A stretch of 64,000 nucleotides of DNA. It comes from Methylophilus sp. QUAN. Its GTDB lineage: Bacteria; Pseudomonadota; Gammaproteobacteria; Burkholderiales; Methylophilaceae. Every line of letters starts with the position of its first letter. Position 1 is the stretch's first letter. The DNA lies in contig NZ_JADKYT010000002.1 of NCBI RefSeq assembly GCF_015354445.1, positions 62,001 through 126,000 of the forward strand, written 5' to 3'. This document shows, in pieces, positions 1 to 8,589 of the stretch. The notes under the pieces were generated by a model. The model saw only the letters and a list, made by a program, of their open reading frames with translations. It was not told where the DNA came from and ran no database searches. The translations under genes and the position numbers were made by a program.

Positions 1-831
1 CAAGTGGTAAAGACGCTTGCGGTGGGTAAGGCCCCGGTCGGCGTGGCGGTAGATGCGCGTAATCAGCGCGTGTATATCAGCAACGTCGAGGGGCACTCGT
101 TGTCGGTCATTGATATGCAACGCCAGGCGGTGATACGCACCATCATGCTGCCAATTGCCCCTGTCGGCCTCACGGTCAACAACCGCGGTGACCGGCTGTA
201 TGTGGCGGACTGGTATCACGATAGCGTGCTGGTATTAGCGGCTGAAAGCGGGCATGTACTGGCGCAGATTCAAGTCGGGCAGGCGCCTGGCGGGCTGCAG
301 TTAAGTCACGATGATGCCATATTGTATGTGGCGAATCGTGATAGCAATGACGTGAGCGTGATCGATACCCGTGCCCACAAGGAACGGCAACGTATCCCGG
401 TTGGGCAGCATCCGTTTGGTTTGAATATCAGCCCGGATGGCAAGCAGTTATTTGTCGTGAATGTGTATTCAAACACGGTCAGTGTGGTGGATACCCATCG
501 TGATCAGGTGGTCGCGACGCTGGCGACGGGCGAACATCCTTATTGCGTAACGGCAGACAGCCGTGGGCAACGCTTGTTTGTCACCAATACCGGTGAAGAC
601 ACGGTAAGTGTCATTGATCTGGAAACACGGCAAACCATACGCAAGATTCGTGTGCCGGGTACGCCGGAAGGTATTGCTTTCGATGCTGAGCACCAGCAGG
701 TAGTGGTGGTCAGCTGGATGGATAACGTCATTGCCATCATCGACAGTGAGCGTTTGGCCGTCACCGCAACGGTGGCTGTCGGCGCGCAGCCGCGGGCGTT
801 TGGTCAGTTTGTCGGGAGAAAATCCCGATGA
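1..831 (+). CDS. YVTN-repeat beta-propeller protein (5' end outside window)
   Basis: The reading frame is open from the first base, so the N-terminus lies outside the window. The visible 276 residues are a run of about six YVTN/NHL-type blades with repeated motifs such as LYVANRDSNDVSVID and LFVTNTGEDTVSVID, each preceded by a VG-x-x-P-x-G turn. Such propellers are usually periplasmic binding or scaffold proteins; no catalytic site is recognisable. It precedes a second propeller protein and a MoxYX-like two-component pair, so a role linked to periplasmic PQQ-dependent oxidation is plausible but inferred. The stop codon lies inside a small hairpin (TCCCGAT/ATCGGGA, 821-837). Confidence 0.85.
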   Translation, partial: QVVKTLAVGKAPVGVAVDARNQRVYISNVEGHSLSVIDMQRQAVIRTIMLPIAPVGLTVNNRGDRLYVADWYHDSVLVLAAESGHVLAQIQVGQAPGGLQLSHDDAILYVANRDSNDVSVIDTRAHKERQRIPVGQHPFGLNISPDGKQLFVVNVYSNTVSVVDTHRDQVVATLATGEHPYCVTADSRGQRLFVTNTGEDTVSVIDLETRQTIRKIRVPGTPEGIAFDAEHQQVVVVSWMDNVIAIIDSERLAVTATVAVGAQPRAFGQFVGRKSR

Positions 832-983
832 AATCGGGAAGGCTGCCGCTATTGGGGCGGTCGCAGCATGCTTAATATGCAATTATCAATTTAAATGACT
901 TAATTTAATTGATTTGCATAAAGTATATCTCCATGTTCAGGCCAGTTGTTGCAGCAACTGGTCGATTTTTTGAAGGACACTCT

Positions 984-1946
984 ATGCAACGCACACTGCA
1001 ACAGCTTCTATTCACAGCGGCTTTGGCCACTACCTCTTTCTCAGCGTTCTCCCAATCTTTCGCGTATGTGCCCAATGAAAAAGATGGCACCGTGTCGGTC
1101 ATTGACACCCGTACCGATGAGGTGGTGAGGCGCCTGCCAGCCAAGGGCCAGTTCGGTAAAAAAGTTCAGGCAGCTGCCGTACACCTTGGCAATCCAAACT
1201 TGTATGTCGTGGTGCGCGATAAAAATGCGGTAGCTGTGGTAGATACCCAACAAGGCAAGCAAGTCGCCTTGATCAAGGTCGGCGATGAGCCTGAGGGCAT
1301 CGATATTTCGCCGGATGGCAAGCTGCTGGCGGCCTGCCTGGAGGAAGAAAATGCCGTGGCGCTGGTAGACCTGCAGGCCAACAAGGTGAAACACACGATT
1401 CATACCCAGGGCAGAAACCCCGAGCACTGTGTGTTTTCGCCGGATCAGCAGTGGTTATTGGCAAGCAACGAAGAAAGCAATAATGTGGACGTGATTAATC
1501 TGACATCACTCAAATCCGAACATGTGATTGCTGCCACCAAGCATCCACGTGGCGTGGGCTTTAGTCCAGATGGTCAATGGGCTTATGTCGCTAACGAAGC
1601 AGCAAATTTGCTGGAAATTGTCTCCAGCAGTGACTGGAAAGTGCAGGGCAATATCAAAGTCGGCTTGCGCTCTAATGGCGTCAAGGTCAATGCCGATGGC
1701 AGCCGCATTTATGTCAGCAATGGCGGCGACCATAATATTAGCGTGATTGATACTGCCAGCCGTCAGGTGATTGCCACTATCGCGGTGGGGCAACGGCCGT
1801 GGAATATGGCACTGACGCCAGATGGCAAAAAATTGTATGTCGCCAATGGCCGTAGTCACAGCGTGTCCGTGATTGATACGCAAACGAATCAGCGGTTAAA
1901 GGATATCCCGGTCGGCACCTTGCCTTGGGGTGTGGTGATTCGCTAG
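984..1946 (+). CDS. Periplasmic YVTN beta-propeller protein, PQQ-dependent-catabolism-associated type
   Basis: This encodes 320 residues. I place the start at 984 because a GAAGGA ribosome-binding site precedes it and it begins a clean signal peptide (cleavage near SAFSQS); an upstream in-frame ATG at 909 adds an unlikely 25-residue extension. The mature protein is a seven-blade-like series of FSPDG...AYVANE and ...ISVIDT repeats. It ends in LPWGVVIR, which resembles the C-terminus of the propeller family associated with PQQ-dependent alcohol catabolism. No enzyme motif is seen. Family assignment is from remembered sequence style and not from a profile search. It is followed by a terminator-like hairpin and then by the sensor kinase gene. 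Confidence 0.85.
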   Translation: MQRTLQQLLFTAALATTSFSAFSQSFAYVPNEKDGTVSVIDTRTDEVVRRLPAKGQFGKKVQAAAVHLGNPNLYVVVRDKNAVAVVDTQQGKQVALIKVGDEPEGIDISPDGKLLAACLEEENAVALVDLQANKVKHTIHTQGRNPEHCVFSPDQQWLLASNEESNNVDVINLTSLKSEHVIAATKHPRGVGFSPDGQWAYVANEAANLLEIVSSSDWKVQGNIKVGLRSNGVKVNADGSRIYVSNGGDHNISVIDTASRQVIATIAVGQRPWNMALTPDGKKLYVANGRSHSVSVIDTQTNQRLKDIPVGTLPWGVVIR

Positions 1947-1989
1947 TCCGCCTATAATGCGTGGTATCCCTGCATGCCAGGGGTATGAA

Positions 1990-2014
1990 TCGGGAAAAAT
2001 TCCCGACAGTTTTT
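1990..2014 (+). terminator. Probable intrinsic terminator after the beta-propeller gene
   Basis: A perfect 7-bp stem TCGGGAA-AAA-TTCCCGA is followed by CAG and five T residues. It lies between the propeller gene and the sensor kinase. The short stem makes it a modest terminator. Confidence 0.5.
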
Positions 2015-2042
2015 GGGCGATCGACTTTAAAATCCACACAGC

Positions 2043-3422
2043 ATGATGAAATCTCTCAGTCTTCAGTTCAAACTTAACCTGATCATTACCTTGTTATTGC
2101 TCGGCTTATTGCTGACCTGGGCAGTATCCGTGGTGAAGAATGCACGTGAAGACGTATTAGCAGAAGTAGATTCAAGTACCAACCTAGTGATTCATTTGCT
2201 GGATGCGGAAATTGCGCATTACATGACAGATTTTGGCTGGTTGAATCACAGTGAAAATGGTCAAACCAATCTGTTCAGGCTGGATGAGCTGACCAATATC
2301 CGCCATTTGAAGGTGGATTTTTTTGATATGAATGGCCGCTTGCGTGAGTCTAACCGCTCGACGCGATTGGTTCCTACCGGTGAAGAGCCCCCTGCGTGGT
2401 TTGTACGTCTGCTGGATATTTCCAGCGTGCTCAACGAACCCAAACGCAAGAATATTATTTTAAATGGGCGTTTTATCGGCGAGCTGGTGATTACGCCGGA
2501 CCCAAGTTTTGAGTTGCGCGAAATTTGGGATGACACCTCTGGTTTGCTGGCGATTGTCGGCCTGTTTGGTTTGAGTGTGTTGTTGTTTGTTTATTGGACG
2601 GTACGTGCGACGTTTAAACCGGTGAAGCAGATTATTCATGGCCTGAACCAGATTGAACGCGGCGAATATCAAAGCCGTTTGCCCGGGTTTGAGCAAGTGG
2701 AACTGAGTGAAATCAGTGATAAGTTCAACAGCATGGCCAGCACGCTGGAGCAAAGCATACGTAACAACCATCGTTTAACGCAGCAGATTATCCACTTGCA
2801 GGAAGAAGAACGTAAAAAGCTGGCGCGTGACCTGCATGATGAAATCGGCCAATACCTGACCGCCGTGCATGTAGATGCCAGTGCGCTGGTGGCAGCGAAA
2901 AAACTCAGCGTCGCACGTGAAAGCGCACAGGCAATTGCGCAGATCACACGGCAAATGATGGTGACTATTCAGGATATCCTGGCGCGTTTGCGCCCGCGTG
3001 TGCTGGATGAGTTGGGGCTTAGCCTGGCACTGGCCGAGTTGATTCATCACTGGCATGACCGTAACCGCGGCATCATGGTGGTGAATGCGATTTCAAACCA
3101 CCTGAGCCAACATGATGAGTCGGTGTCGGTGACGATCTACCGAATTTTGCAGGAATGCCTGACCAACATCAGCAAGCATGCCGCTGCGACACGCGTGACG
3201 ATAGAAGTGACTGAAAGTGAGCAGGGCTTGTATCTGCTGGTGGAGGATGACGGACGCGGGTTTGATACCAGTGTGCAAAGTCGCGGTTATGGTCTGGCGG
3301 GTATGCAGGAGCGGGTTGAGGGCTTGATGGGTAGCATGAACATTACGAGTGCGCCGGGCCAGGGCACGCGTATCGAAGTCCGTTTTCACACAACAGAAGG
3401 TTTTCAGGAAGCAGTGACATGA
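2043..3422 (+). CDS. MoxY-like membrane sensor histidine kinase
   Basis: This 459-residue kinase has transmembrane segments at about 11-31 and 167-188 flanking a periplasmic domain of about 135 residues. A HAMP region (188-240), a HisKA_3 dimerisation helix with phospho-acceptor His265 in ARDLHDEIGQ, and an HATPase domain (NISKHA N-box, VEDDGRGFD, GYGLAGMQERV) follow. Length and architecture match MoxY, the kinase controlling methanol oxidation in Paracoccus, whose periplasmic part belongs to the LapD/MoxY N-terminal family. That match is from general resemblance only. The stop overlaps the regulator gene by ATGA, so the two are translationally coupled. ATG codons at 2043 and 2046 are both possible starts. 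Confidence 0.88.
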   Translation: MMKSLSLQFKLNLIITLLLLGLLLTWAVSVVKNAREDVLAEVDSSTNLVIHLLDAEIAHYMTDFGWLNHSENGQTNLFRLDELTNIRHLKVDFFDMNGRLRESNRSTRLVPTGEEPPAWFVRLLDISSVLNEPKRKNIILNGRFIGELVITPDPSFELREIWDDTSGLLAIVGLFGLSVLLFVYWTVRATFKPVKQIIHGLNQIERGEYQSRLPGFEQVELSEISDKFNSMASTLEQSIRNNHRLTQQIIHLQEEERKKLARDLHDEIGQYLTAVHVDASALVAAKKLSVARESAQAIAQITRQMMVTIQDILARLRPRVLDELGLSLALAELIHHWHDRNRGIMVVNAISNHLSQHDESVSVTIYRILQECLTNISKHAAATRVTIEVTESEQGLYLLVEDDGRGFDTSVQSRGYGLAGMQERVEGLMGSMNITSAPGQGTRIEVRFHTTEGFQEAVT

Positions 3423-4057
3423 CAGTTAAAGTAGTGTTGGTGGATGACCACAGCGTGGTGCGTTCAGGGTTGCGTCGTTTGCTCGAAAGCCATAAGTCGA
3501 TTGAAATCGTGGCCGAGGCAGATACCGGGGAGTCGGCATATCAGGTGTACGGCGAGATTCTGCCAGATGTCATGCTGATGGATATTTCCATGCCCGGCAT
3601 GGGCGGCCTGGAAGCTGCCAAGCGTATTTTGCAGCGCTATCCGCAAGCCAGAATCGTGATTTTCTCCATGCACGAGGCGGTGTCGTTTGCCGCGCAGGCA
3701 CTTAAAACCGGTGTGAAGGGCTATGTGACTAAAACCGGTGTGGCAGAGGATTTGGTGCAGGCGGTGCTGGATGTGGCCAAAGGCCGCACCTTTTTGAGCC
3801 AGGATGTGGCACAGAAAGTCGCTTTGCAAACACTGATCGGCGACAGTAATCCTTTGCAGCAACTCACTTCGCGTGAGTTCGAAGTGTTCAGGCTGTTGGC
3901 CGAAGGCAAACGCGTGGAAGAGGTGGCCGATATGCTTAAAATCAGCCAGAAGACCGTGGCTAACTATTACACCCTAATCAAGCAGAAACTGTCGGTGAAC
4001 AGCCCGGTGGAAATGGTGCGGCTGGCCATGAAGCATGGCCTGATTGATGCCGCCTAG
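3419..4057 (+). CDS. NarL/LuxR-family response regulator (MoxX-like partner)
   Basis: This has 212 residues: an N-terminal receiver domain with acidic pair Asp9/Asp10, phospho-acceptor Asp55 (LMDISMPG) and a Lys in KGYVTK, then a C-terminal LuxR-type helix-turn-helix (LTSREFEVFRLLAEGK...QKTVANYYTLIKQKL). It overlaps the upstream kinase gene by four bases, so the two form one two-component system. Its targets cannot be read from the window; adjacency to PQQ-linked propellers and general likeness to MoxX suggest control of alcohol or methanol oxidation genes. The 3' end is only six bases from the convergent LysR gene, with no room for a terminator. Confidence 0.9.
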   Translation: MTVKVVLVDDHSVVRSGLRRLLESHKSIEIVAEADTGESAYQVYGEILPDVMLMDISMPGMGGLEAAKRILQRYPQARIVIFSMHEAVSFAAQALKTGVKGYVTKTGVAEDLVQAVLDVAKGRTFLSQDVAQKVALQTLIGDSNPLQQLTSREFEVFRLLAEGKRVEEVADMLKISQKTVANYYTLIKQKLSVNSPVEMVRLAMKHGLIDAA

Positions 4058-4063
4058 CCATTG

Positions 4064-4972
4064 TTAGAGCGTACGTGCCACTTCTTCAATTAATGACCGT
4101 AGCCAGCGATGCACCGGATCATGCCGGTATCTGACATGCCAGGCGATATCCACCGGGAAAGTGCCCAGGTCAACTGGCGTTGGCAATATTTTTAAGCGCG
4201 TATCATTGGCTAGGCGGCGGCAAATCTGGATCGGCAGTGTGGTGCAATAATCGGTGACGGAGATCACTTCTGGTACAGAAAGAAAATGCGTGACCGACAC
4301 CGCCACTTCACGTTTTAAGCCCTGCCGGTCCAACGCCTGAAACAACCCTGCGCGCATGCGTCCTGGTGGTAATACATTCACATGTTTTAGCTGCTCATAT
4401 TGCGCCTTGGTGATCTCATTGCCTATGGTCGGGTGGTCGGCGCGCACCACACAAGCCAGCCTGTCATCCATCAGGTGCTGCACAATCAGGTTGTCTGGCG
4501 GGTCGACGAAACGCCCCATGACCAGCGCCGTGCTGCCTGAAATCACCCCGGTTTCAGCAAGATCATTGCCGTAAGGAATAATGCGCAGCTTGATGCCTGG
4601 GGCCAGTACGCGCAGCTTGGCCACGACTGCCGGAATCAGCACATATTCGACATAACTATTAGGTGCAATCGTGAATAACAAATTGGCACTGGCTGGGTCA
4701 AAAGCTTGCTGCTCCAGTACGATTTCATCCAGTTGCCCAATGGCTTCCATAATCACTGGCGCCAACGCCTCCGCTTTCTGTGTCGGCTGCATGCCATAAC
4801 GTTCACGGATAAATAATGGATCCTGGAGGATCTCCCGCAGGCGGTTCAATGCATTCGACAATGCTGGCTGCGTGATGCCCAGCCGGTCAGCCGCACGCGT
4901 TACACTGCGCTCTTCCATTAAGGCGATAAATACTCGTAATAGATTCAGGTCGTAGCGCATTTTAATATTCAT
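4064..4972 (-). CDS. LysR-family transcriptional regulator
   Basis: The N-terminus is a winged helix-turn-helix typical of LysR regulators (NLLRVFIALMEERSVTRAA followed by LGITQPALSNALNRLR); the rest is a periplasmic-binding-protein-like effector domain. The start is uncertain. ATG at 4972 or 4960 gives the usual family length of about 300 residues. ATG at 5029 has a better ribosome-binding site (AGGTGAG) but adds a hydrophobic 19-residue extension atypical of the family. The gene is divergent from the DJ-1/PfpI operon at 5070, which is its likely target by the usual LysR arrangement. The effector is unknown. Confidence 0.85.
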   Translation of the reverse strand: MNIKMRYDLNLLRVFIALMEERSVTRAADRLGITQPALSNALNRLREILQDPLFIRERYGMQPTQKAEALAPVIMEAIGQLDEIVLEQQAFDPASANLLFTIAPNSYVEYVLIPAVVAKLRVLAPGIKLRIIPYGNDLAETGVISGSTALVMGRFVDPPDNLIVQHLMDDRLACVVRADHPTIGNEITKAQYEQLKHVNVLPPGRMRAGLFQALDRQGLKREVAVSVTHFLSVPEVISVTDYCTTLPIQICRRLANDTRLKILPTPVDLGTFPVDIAWHVRYRHDPVHRWLRSLIEEVARTL

Positions 4973-4981
4973 GTGGTGAAT
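4967..4981. promoter_or_regulatory. Possible LysR operator (T-N11-A palindrome)
   Basis: ATTCA-TGTGG-TGAAT is a perfect 5-bp inverted repeat with the T-N11-A spacing typical of LysR boxes, in the divergent region between the regulator and the DJ-1 gene. It overlaps the 4972 start codon, so if it is a real operator it favours the start at 4960. Short palindromes occur by chance. Confidence 0.25.
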
Positions 4982-5069
4982 AACTGAAATATACATAATA
5001 AATTTCAAAAATGGAATCAAAGCGTTCATGATGGACTCACCTGATCACTCAATCACTAAGGAGCTTTAA

Positions 5070-5762
5070 ATGAACATCCTGATCGTCCTCACCTCGCATG
5101 ACACCCTGGGTAATACCGGCTTCAAAACCGGCTTCTGGCTCGAAGAGCTGGCTGCGCCTTATTACGCGTTTAAGGCTGCGGGTGCGCAATTGACATTGGC
5201 ATCGCCTAAAGGTGGCCAGCCACCGCTGGATCCTAAAAGTAATGATCCCGCTTTTCAAACGGCGGATACCAAACGTTTTGAAGCTGATGCAGAAGCAGGC
5301 AAAGCCCTGGCGAATACCGTGTCCTTAAACTCGGTGTCACATAATGGTTTTGATGCGGTGTTTTATCCAGGTGGGCACGGGCCATTATGGGATCTGGCAG
5401 AGGACCGCGACTCCATTAGCTTGATTGAGTCGACATTGAATGCAGGTAAACCTGTCGCGCTGGTTTGTCATGCGCCTGGAGTATTGCGTCATGCCAAACA
5501 ACCAGATGGTCGCCCGCTGGTGGCTGGCAAGAAAGTCACTGGCTTCACTAATACCGAAGAAGAAGCTGTCGGCTTAACCAATGTCGTCCCTTTCCTGGTC
5601 GAAGATATGCTGGCCAATCATGGCGGTATTTTTTCAAAAGGCGCTGACTGGCAACCCTATGTGGTCGAGGATGGTTTGTTGATTACCGGGCAAAATCCAG
5701 CGTCATCTGCCTTAGCTGCACAGTCTCTTGTACAACGTCTGCAAGGTGCGCAAGCATCATGA
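5070..5762 (+). CDS. DJ-1/PfpI superfamily protein, Hsp31/glyoxalase III-like
   Basis: This is 230 residues with the class I amidotransferase-like fold of the DJ-1/PfpI superfamily. The nucleophile elbow is ALVCHAPG with Cys133 and His134; Glu25 (WLEE) is placed as in Hsp31-type members, and the PGGHGPLWDL loop is typical of that subgroup. Members act as chaperones, glyoxalases (methylglyoxal to lactate) or deglycases in the cytoplasm. A role in aldehyde detoxification would fit a methylotroph but is inference. It overlaps the next gene by ATGA and is divergent from the LysR gene, its likely regulator. Confidence 0.88.
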   Translation: MNILIVLTSHDTLGNTGFKTGFWLEELAAPYYAFKAAGAQLTLASPKGGQPPLDPKSNDPAFQTADTKRFEADAEAGKALANTVSLNSVSHNGFDAVFYPGGHGPLWDLAEDRDSISLIESTLNAGKPVALVCHAPGVLRHAKQPDGRPLVAGKKVTGFTNTEEEAVGLTNVVPFLVEDMLANHGGIFSKGADWQPYVVEDGLLITGQNPASSALAAQSLVQRLQGAQAS

Positions 5763-6052
5763 GTGCCTATGTGGTCATGATGCGTGAACAGACCACGGAT
5801 CAGGCCGCCATGGATACTTATGCCAGCCTGGCCCCTCTCGCCCGAGAGGGGCATGCGGTTACGCCGCTGGTGAGGTATGGCGCGCTCAATATCCTCGAAG
5901 GCCCGGCCTTTGAGGGGTGTTTGATCCATCGCTTTCCCACCGTCAAAGCGGCCGAAGCCTGGTACCACAGTCCGCAATATCAGCAGGCCGTTAGACATAG
6001 GCACCAGGGCGCACAATATCGGGTGTTTATTGTGGAGGGGATTGACGGCTGA
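5759..6052 (+). CDS. DUF1330 family protein
   Basis: This 97-residue protein has the alpha/beta-barrel-like DUF1330 pattern: an N-terminal YVVMMREQ strand, a central GALNILEGP segment, and the AEAWYHSPQYQQAVRHR motif near residue 70-80. The biochemical function of the family is not established to my knowledge. Its start overlaps the DJ-1 stop codon, so the two are co-translated and probably share a function. Confidence 0.82.
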   Translation: MSAYVVMMREQTTDQAAMDTYASLAPLAREGHAVTPLVRYGALNILEGPAFEGCLIHRFPTVKAAEAWYHSPQYQQAVRHRHQGAQYRVFIVEGIDG

Positions 6053-6118
6053 AGCGGACGCAGGCTATAACGGTTTGTTGTGTCACTTTTATATATTGAG
6101 CGGTTATAGAGAACTCGG

Positions 6119-6985
6119 ATGAATCACTTTAAAACTTATTTGATGGCCACCATGGCAGCGATTTTCTGGGGCGCCAATTTCAATCTGGCACGGCCAGTCA
6201 TTGCTGAAATGGGCCCTTATGTGGCGGGCGCAAGTCGCTATGTGCTGGCCGCAGCTGTCATGGTCTTGATTGCACAAATGCGAAAAGAGGCGATTCCTGC
6301 GCAGCATTGGAAAGCATATCTGACGCTAGGAGTGGTTGGCGTATTTGGCTTTAACCTGTTTTTCTTTCTGGGCATGGAAACCTCTTCTGCCATTAATGGT
6401 GCGTTAATTATGGCCTTGAATCCTTTGCTGACGGCCGTGCTGGGTTATGTGATTCTGCGTGACAAGCCAAGCAGGCAACAACTGATCGCATTCCCGATTG
6501 GTATTGCTGGTGTGGCGATCGTGGTGCTGGGTGCGGGCGCGCAACTGACAATTGCGGTTTGCGATATCTACATTCTGATTGCTTCCCTCAATTGGGCGCT
6601 TTATAACGTCTTGGTTAAAAAGATGCTGCCCAAACAGGTGGGTGGCATCGCCAATACTGCGGGCATCATGACGGTTGGCGCGATGGCGTTGACCATGGCT
6701 GCTGTCATTCACGGTGATCAGATGGTGGTGCCAACCATACATGCCGGGGCTGCGCTGCTGACGATGTCGCTAGGCGGCGGGGTGCTGGCTTATCTGTTTT
6801 GGAACGCGAGCATCTCCAACTTGGGGCCATCAAAAGCGGCGATCTTTATGAACCTCGTGCCAGTCACCACGATGGTGATTGCGGCGTTTGAGCATGTGCC
6901 GCCTAATCATGCGCAGTTGATCGGTGCCATGCTGGTGATCAGTGCGGTGACGTTTAGCTCGGTGTCGTTATCCAAAGCGGCTTAA
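6119..6985 (+). CDS. EamA/DMT-superfamily transporter (metabolite exporter)
   Basis: This is 288 residues with ten predicted hydrophobic segments forming two EamA repeats. The first begins with MAAIFWGANFNLARPV and the second with IASLNWALYNVLVKK, the family's recurrent W-x-x-N pattern. The conserved LNPLLTAVLGYVIL segment lies in the first repeat. Drug/metabolite transporters of this group export amino acids, nucleobases or toxic metabolites across the inner membrane; the substrate cannot be inferred. It is a single gene following the DUF1330 gene by 66 bases, convergent with umuC. Confidence 0.88.
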   Translation: MNHFKTYLMATMAAIFWGANFNLARPVIAEMGPYVAGASRYVLAAAVMVLIAQMRKEAIPAQHWKAYLTLGVVGVFGFNLFFFLGMETSSAINGALIMALNPLLTAVLGYVILRDKPSRQQLIAFPIGIAGVAIVVLGAGAQLTIAVCDIYILIASLNWALYNVLVKKMLPKQVGGIANTAGIMTVGAMALTMAAVIHGDQMVVPTIHAGAALLTMSLGGGVLAYLFWNASISNLGPSKAAIFMNLVPVTTMVIAAFEHVPPNHAQLIGAMLVISAVTFSSVSLSKAA

Positions 6986-6998
6986 CGCAGGCAGTGGT

Positions 6999-8315
6999 TT
7001 AGTCAACCGATAACAACCCATCCCAGCTGGTGGTGTAAGCAGGGCTTTTAAGCGCCTGCTTCATGCGCCAGGGTTGCTGGCGCTGTACTCCTTCGCTCGC
7101 CAGTTTGAGGGTGGCTCTGCCCATTTTTTGATTGATAGTGTCTAAGGCATGCATCAAGCGGTTTGCTTTCTCGTGCGAGTCCGTGGACTGGAACAAGTCT
7201 TGTTGCTGCGCCTCAGCTGTCACCAACTCGCCTAGTGATACACCTGCTTTCATATAGTCATAGCCTGGCCGGTAGATCTGCCGTAACGCCAGCAGGGCTG
7301 CCTGTACTAGTTGCAAGGTGTTGTTGGTGGCGATATGCAGTGGCAGGCGCAGGCTGTTATCGTATTGCTGTTGTGCATCGCGAAACGGGCTGGTGCGGAT
7401 ATAGACGTAGACACTGCCTGCATATAATCGGCGCTTGCGCAGCTTTTCGCCAGCGCGGGTTGTATATAGCGTGACGGCTTCAGCCAGGCTTTGCAAGTCA
7501 CGCACAGGATGGCCAAAGCTGCGCGTGCTCAGAATCTGCTGCTGTGGGCCGCGTATTTGTTCTAACTCAAGGCAAGTCGTGCCATTCAATTCGCGCACGG
7601 TTTTCTCCATCACCACGTTAAACCGCTGGCGCATGGTCGCCGCATCGCTCATCTTGAGGTCATAGGCCGTATGAATGTCTGCATCATGCATGTGCTTGCT
7701 CAAATTGCGGCCTATGCCCCAAACATTGCCGACGTCGATATCGCGCAAGGTATCGTCTACCGATGTGATTGGCATGGTGTTGAAGTTACAGACGCCATTC
7801 AACGTGATGTGTTGTTTGGCACAATGATTCGCCAGTTTTGCCAGCGTTTTGCTGCTGGCAATGCCCACACACACTGGCAAGCCCGTCGATTGCAGCACTG
7901 TTTGCCTGAGTTGCTGTGCATAGGCAGTCAGGTCTCGCCTGGAGAACGCAGTCAAGTCGAGAAATGACTCGTCAATTGAGTACACCTCCTGTGACGGGCT
8001 AAACTGCCGCAGCACCGACATCACACGGTTGCTCATGTCTGCGTACAAAGCATAATTTGACGAATAGGCAATCACACCCTCTTGCTCGGCATACTTGCGT
8101 ACCTTGAACCACGGCGCACCCATGGGGATGTCCAGCGCTTTGGCTTCTGCGCTACGGGAGATAATGCAACCATCGTTATTGCTGAGCACCACCACCGGGC
8201 GGTCACGCAGTTTGGGGTTAAACACACGTTCACAACTGACGTAAAAATTATTCACATCGACAAGCGCCATCGCCCTGATGGTAGGTTGATTGAATGCTGG
8301 CATATTTATTTGCAT
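6999..8315 (-). CDS. umuC: Y-family DNA polymerase V catalytic subunit UmuC
   Basis: This is 438 residues, close to the usual 420. It shows the Y-family palm motifs ALVDVNNFYVSCERVF near the N-terminus and YSIDESFLDL around residue 115-125, whose acidic residues bind catalytic metal, and VCVGIASSKTLAKLANHCAK. The C-terminal little finger and UmuC-specific tail are present. The start could be at 8315 or at an internal ATG (8270) preceding ALVDVNN. UmuC with processed UmuD carries out error-prone translesion synthesis. The gene is separated from umuD by 274 bases carrying a pqqA gene on the other strand, an unusual break of the normal umuDC operon. Confidence 0.93.
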   Translation of the reverse strand: MQINMPAFNQPTIRAMALVDVNNFYVSCERVFNPKLRDRPVVVLSNNDGCIISRSAEAKALDIPMGAPWFKVRKYAEQEGVIAYSSNYALYADMSNRVMSVLRQFSPSQEVYSIDESFLDLTAFSRRDLTAYAQQLRQTVLQSTGLPVCVGIASSKTLAKLANHCAKQHITLNGVCNFNTMPITSVDDTLRDIDVGNVWGIGRNLSKHMHDADIHTAYDLKMSDAATMRQRFNVVMEKTVRELNGTTCLELEQIRGPQQQILSTRSFGHPVRDLQSLAEAVTLYTTRAGEKLRKRRLYAGSVYVYIRTSPFRDAQQQYDNSLRLPLHIATNNTLQLVQAALLALRQIYRPGYDYMKAGVSLGELVTAEAQQQDLFQSTDSHEKANRLMHALDTINQKMGRATLKLASEGVQRQQPWRMKQALKSPAYTTSWDGLLSVD

Positions 8316-8448
8316 GAGGGGTGTTTCATGAAATTCCCTAAACGCTGTTCATGATCCGCAATAGCAGGATTGTTGCGGCATGGGCCGATAATACATTCAC
8401 ACGAGCCAGACATGGGGTCGGTTCGGGGAATCAAAAAAGGAGATCATT

Positions 8449-8520
8449 ATGTGGACTAAACCAGCTGCTACCGAAATGCGTTTCGGCTTTGAAGTAACCA
8501 TGTATGTCATGAACAAATAA
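8449..8520 (+). CDS. pqqA: Coenzyme PQQ precursor peptide PqqA, copy 1
   Basis: This 23-codon gene has a strong ribosome-binding site (AAAGGAG) seven bases before the ATG. The peptide carries the invariant Glu15-x3-Tyr19 pair (EVTMY) whose side chains are cross-linked by PqqE and become the PQQ skeleton, and the MWTKP start typical of short PqqA peptides. It is the precursor of pyrroloquinoline quinone, cofactor of methanol dehydrogenase. No pqqBCDE follows: it is an orphan copy with its own terminator, lying between umuD and umuC on the opposite strand. A second gene at 10214-10285 encodes the identical peptide using different synonymous codons. Confidence 0.95.
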   Translation: MWTKPAATEMRFGFEVTMYVMNK

Positions 8521-8540
8521 ATTTATCTGCGTTCATGAAA

Positions 8541-8576
8541 CCCGGTTGCCCATGATCAATGGGTGCCGGGTTTTTT
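8541..8576 (+). terminator. Intrinsic terminator of pqqA copy 1
   Basis: A hairpin CCCGG-TT-GCCCAT / ATGGGT-G-CCGGG with a short loop is followed by six T residues, 20 bases after the pqqA stop. It makes a transcript of roughly 150-200 nt likely and insulates the opposite-strand umuD 3' end. Confidence 0.85.
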
Positions 8577-8589
8577 ATTGCCCTTGATG

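Noticed and set aside
821-837. Hairpin over the stop codon of the first beta-propeller gene as a terminator
   Set aside because: It is a 7-bp stem without any T-tract; transcript could continue into the next gene.
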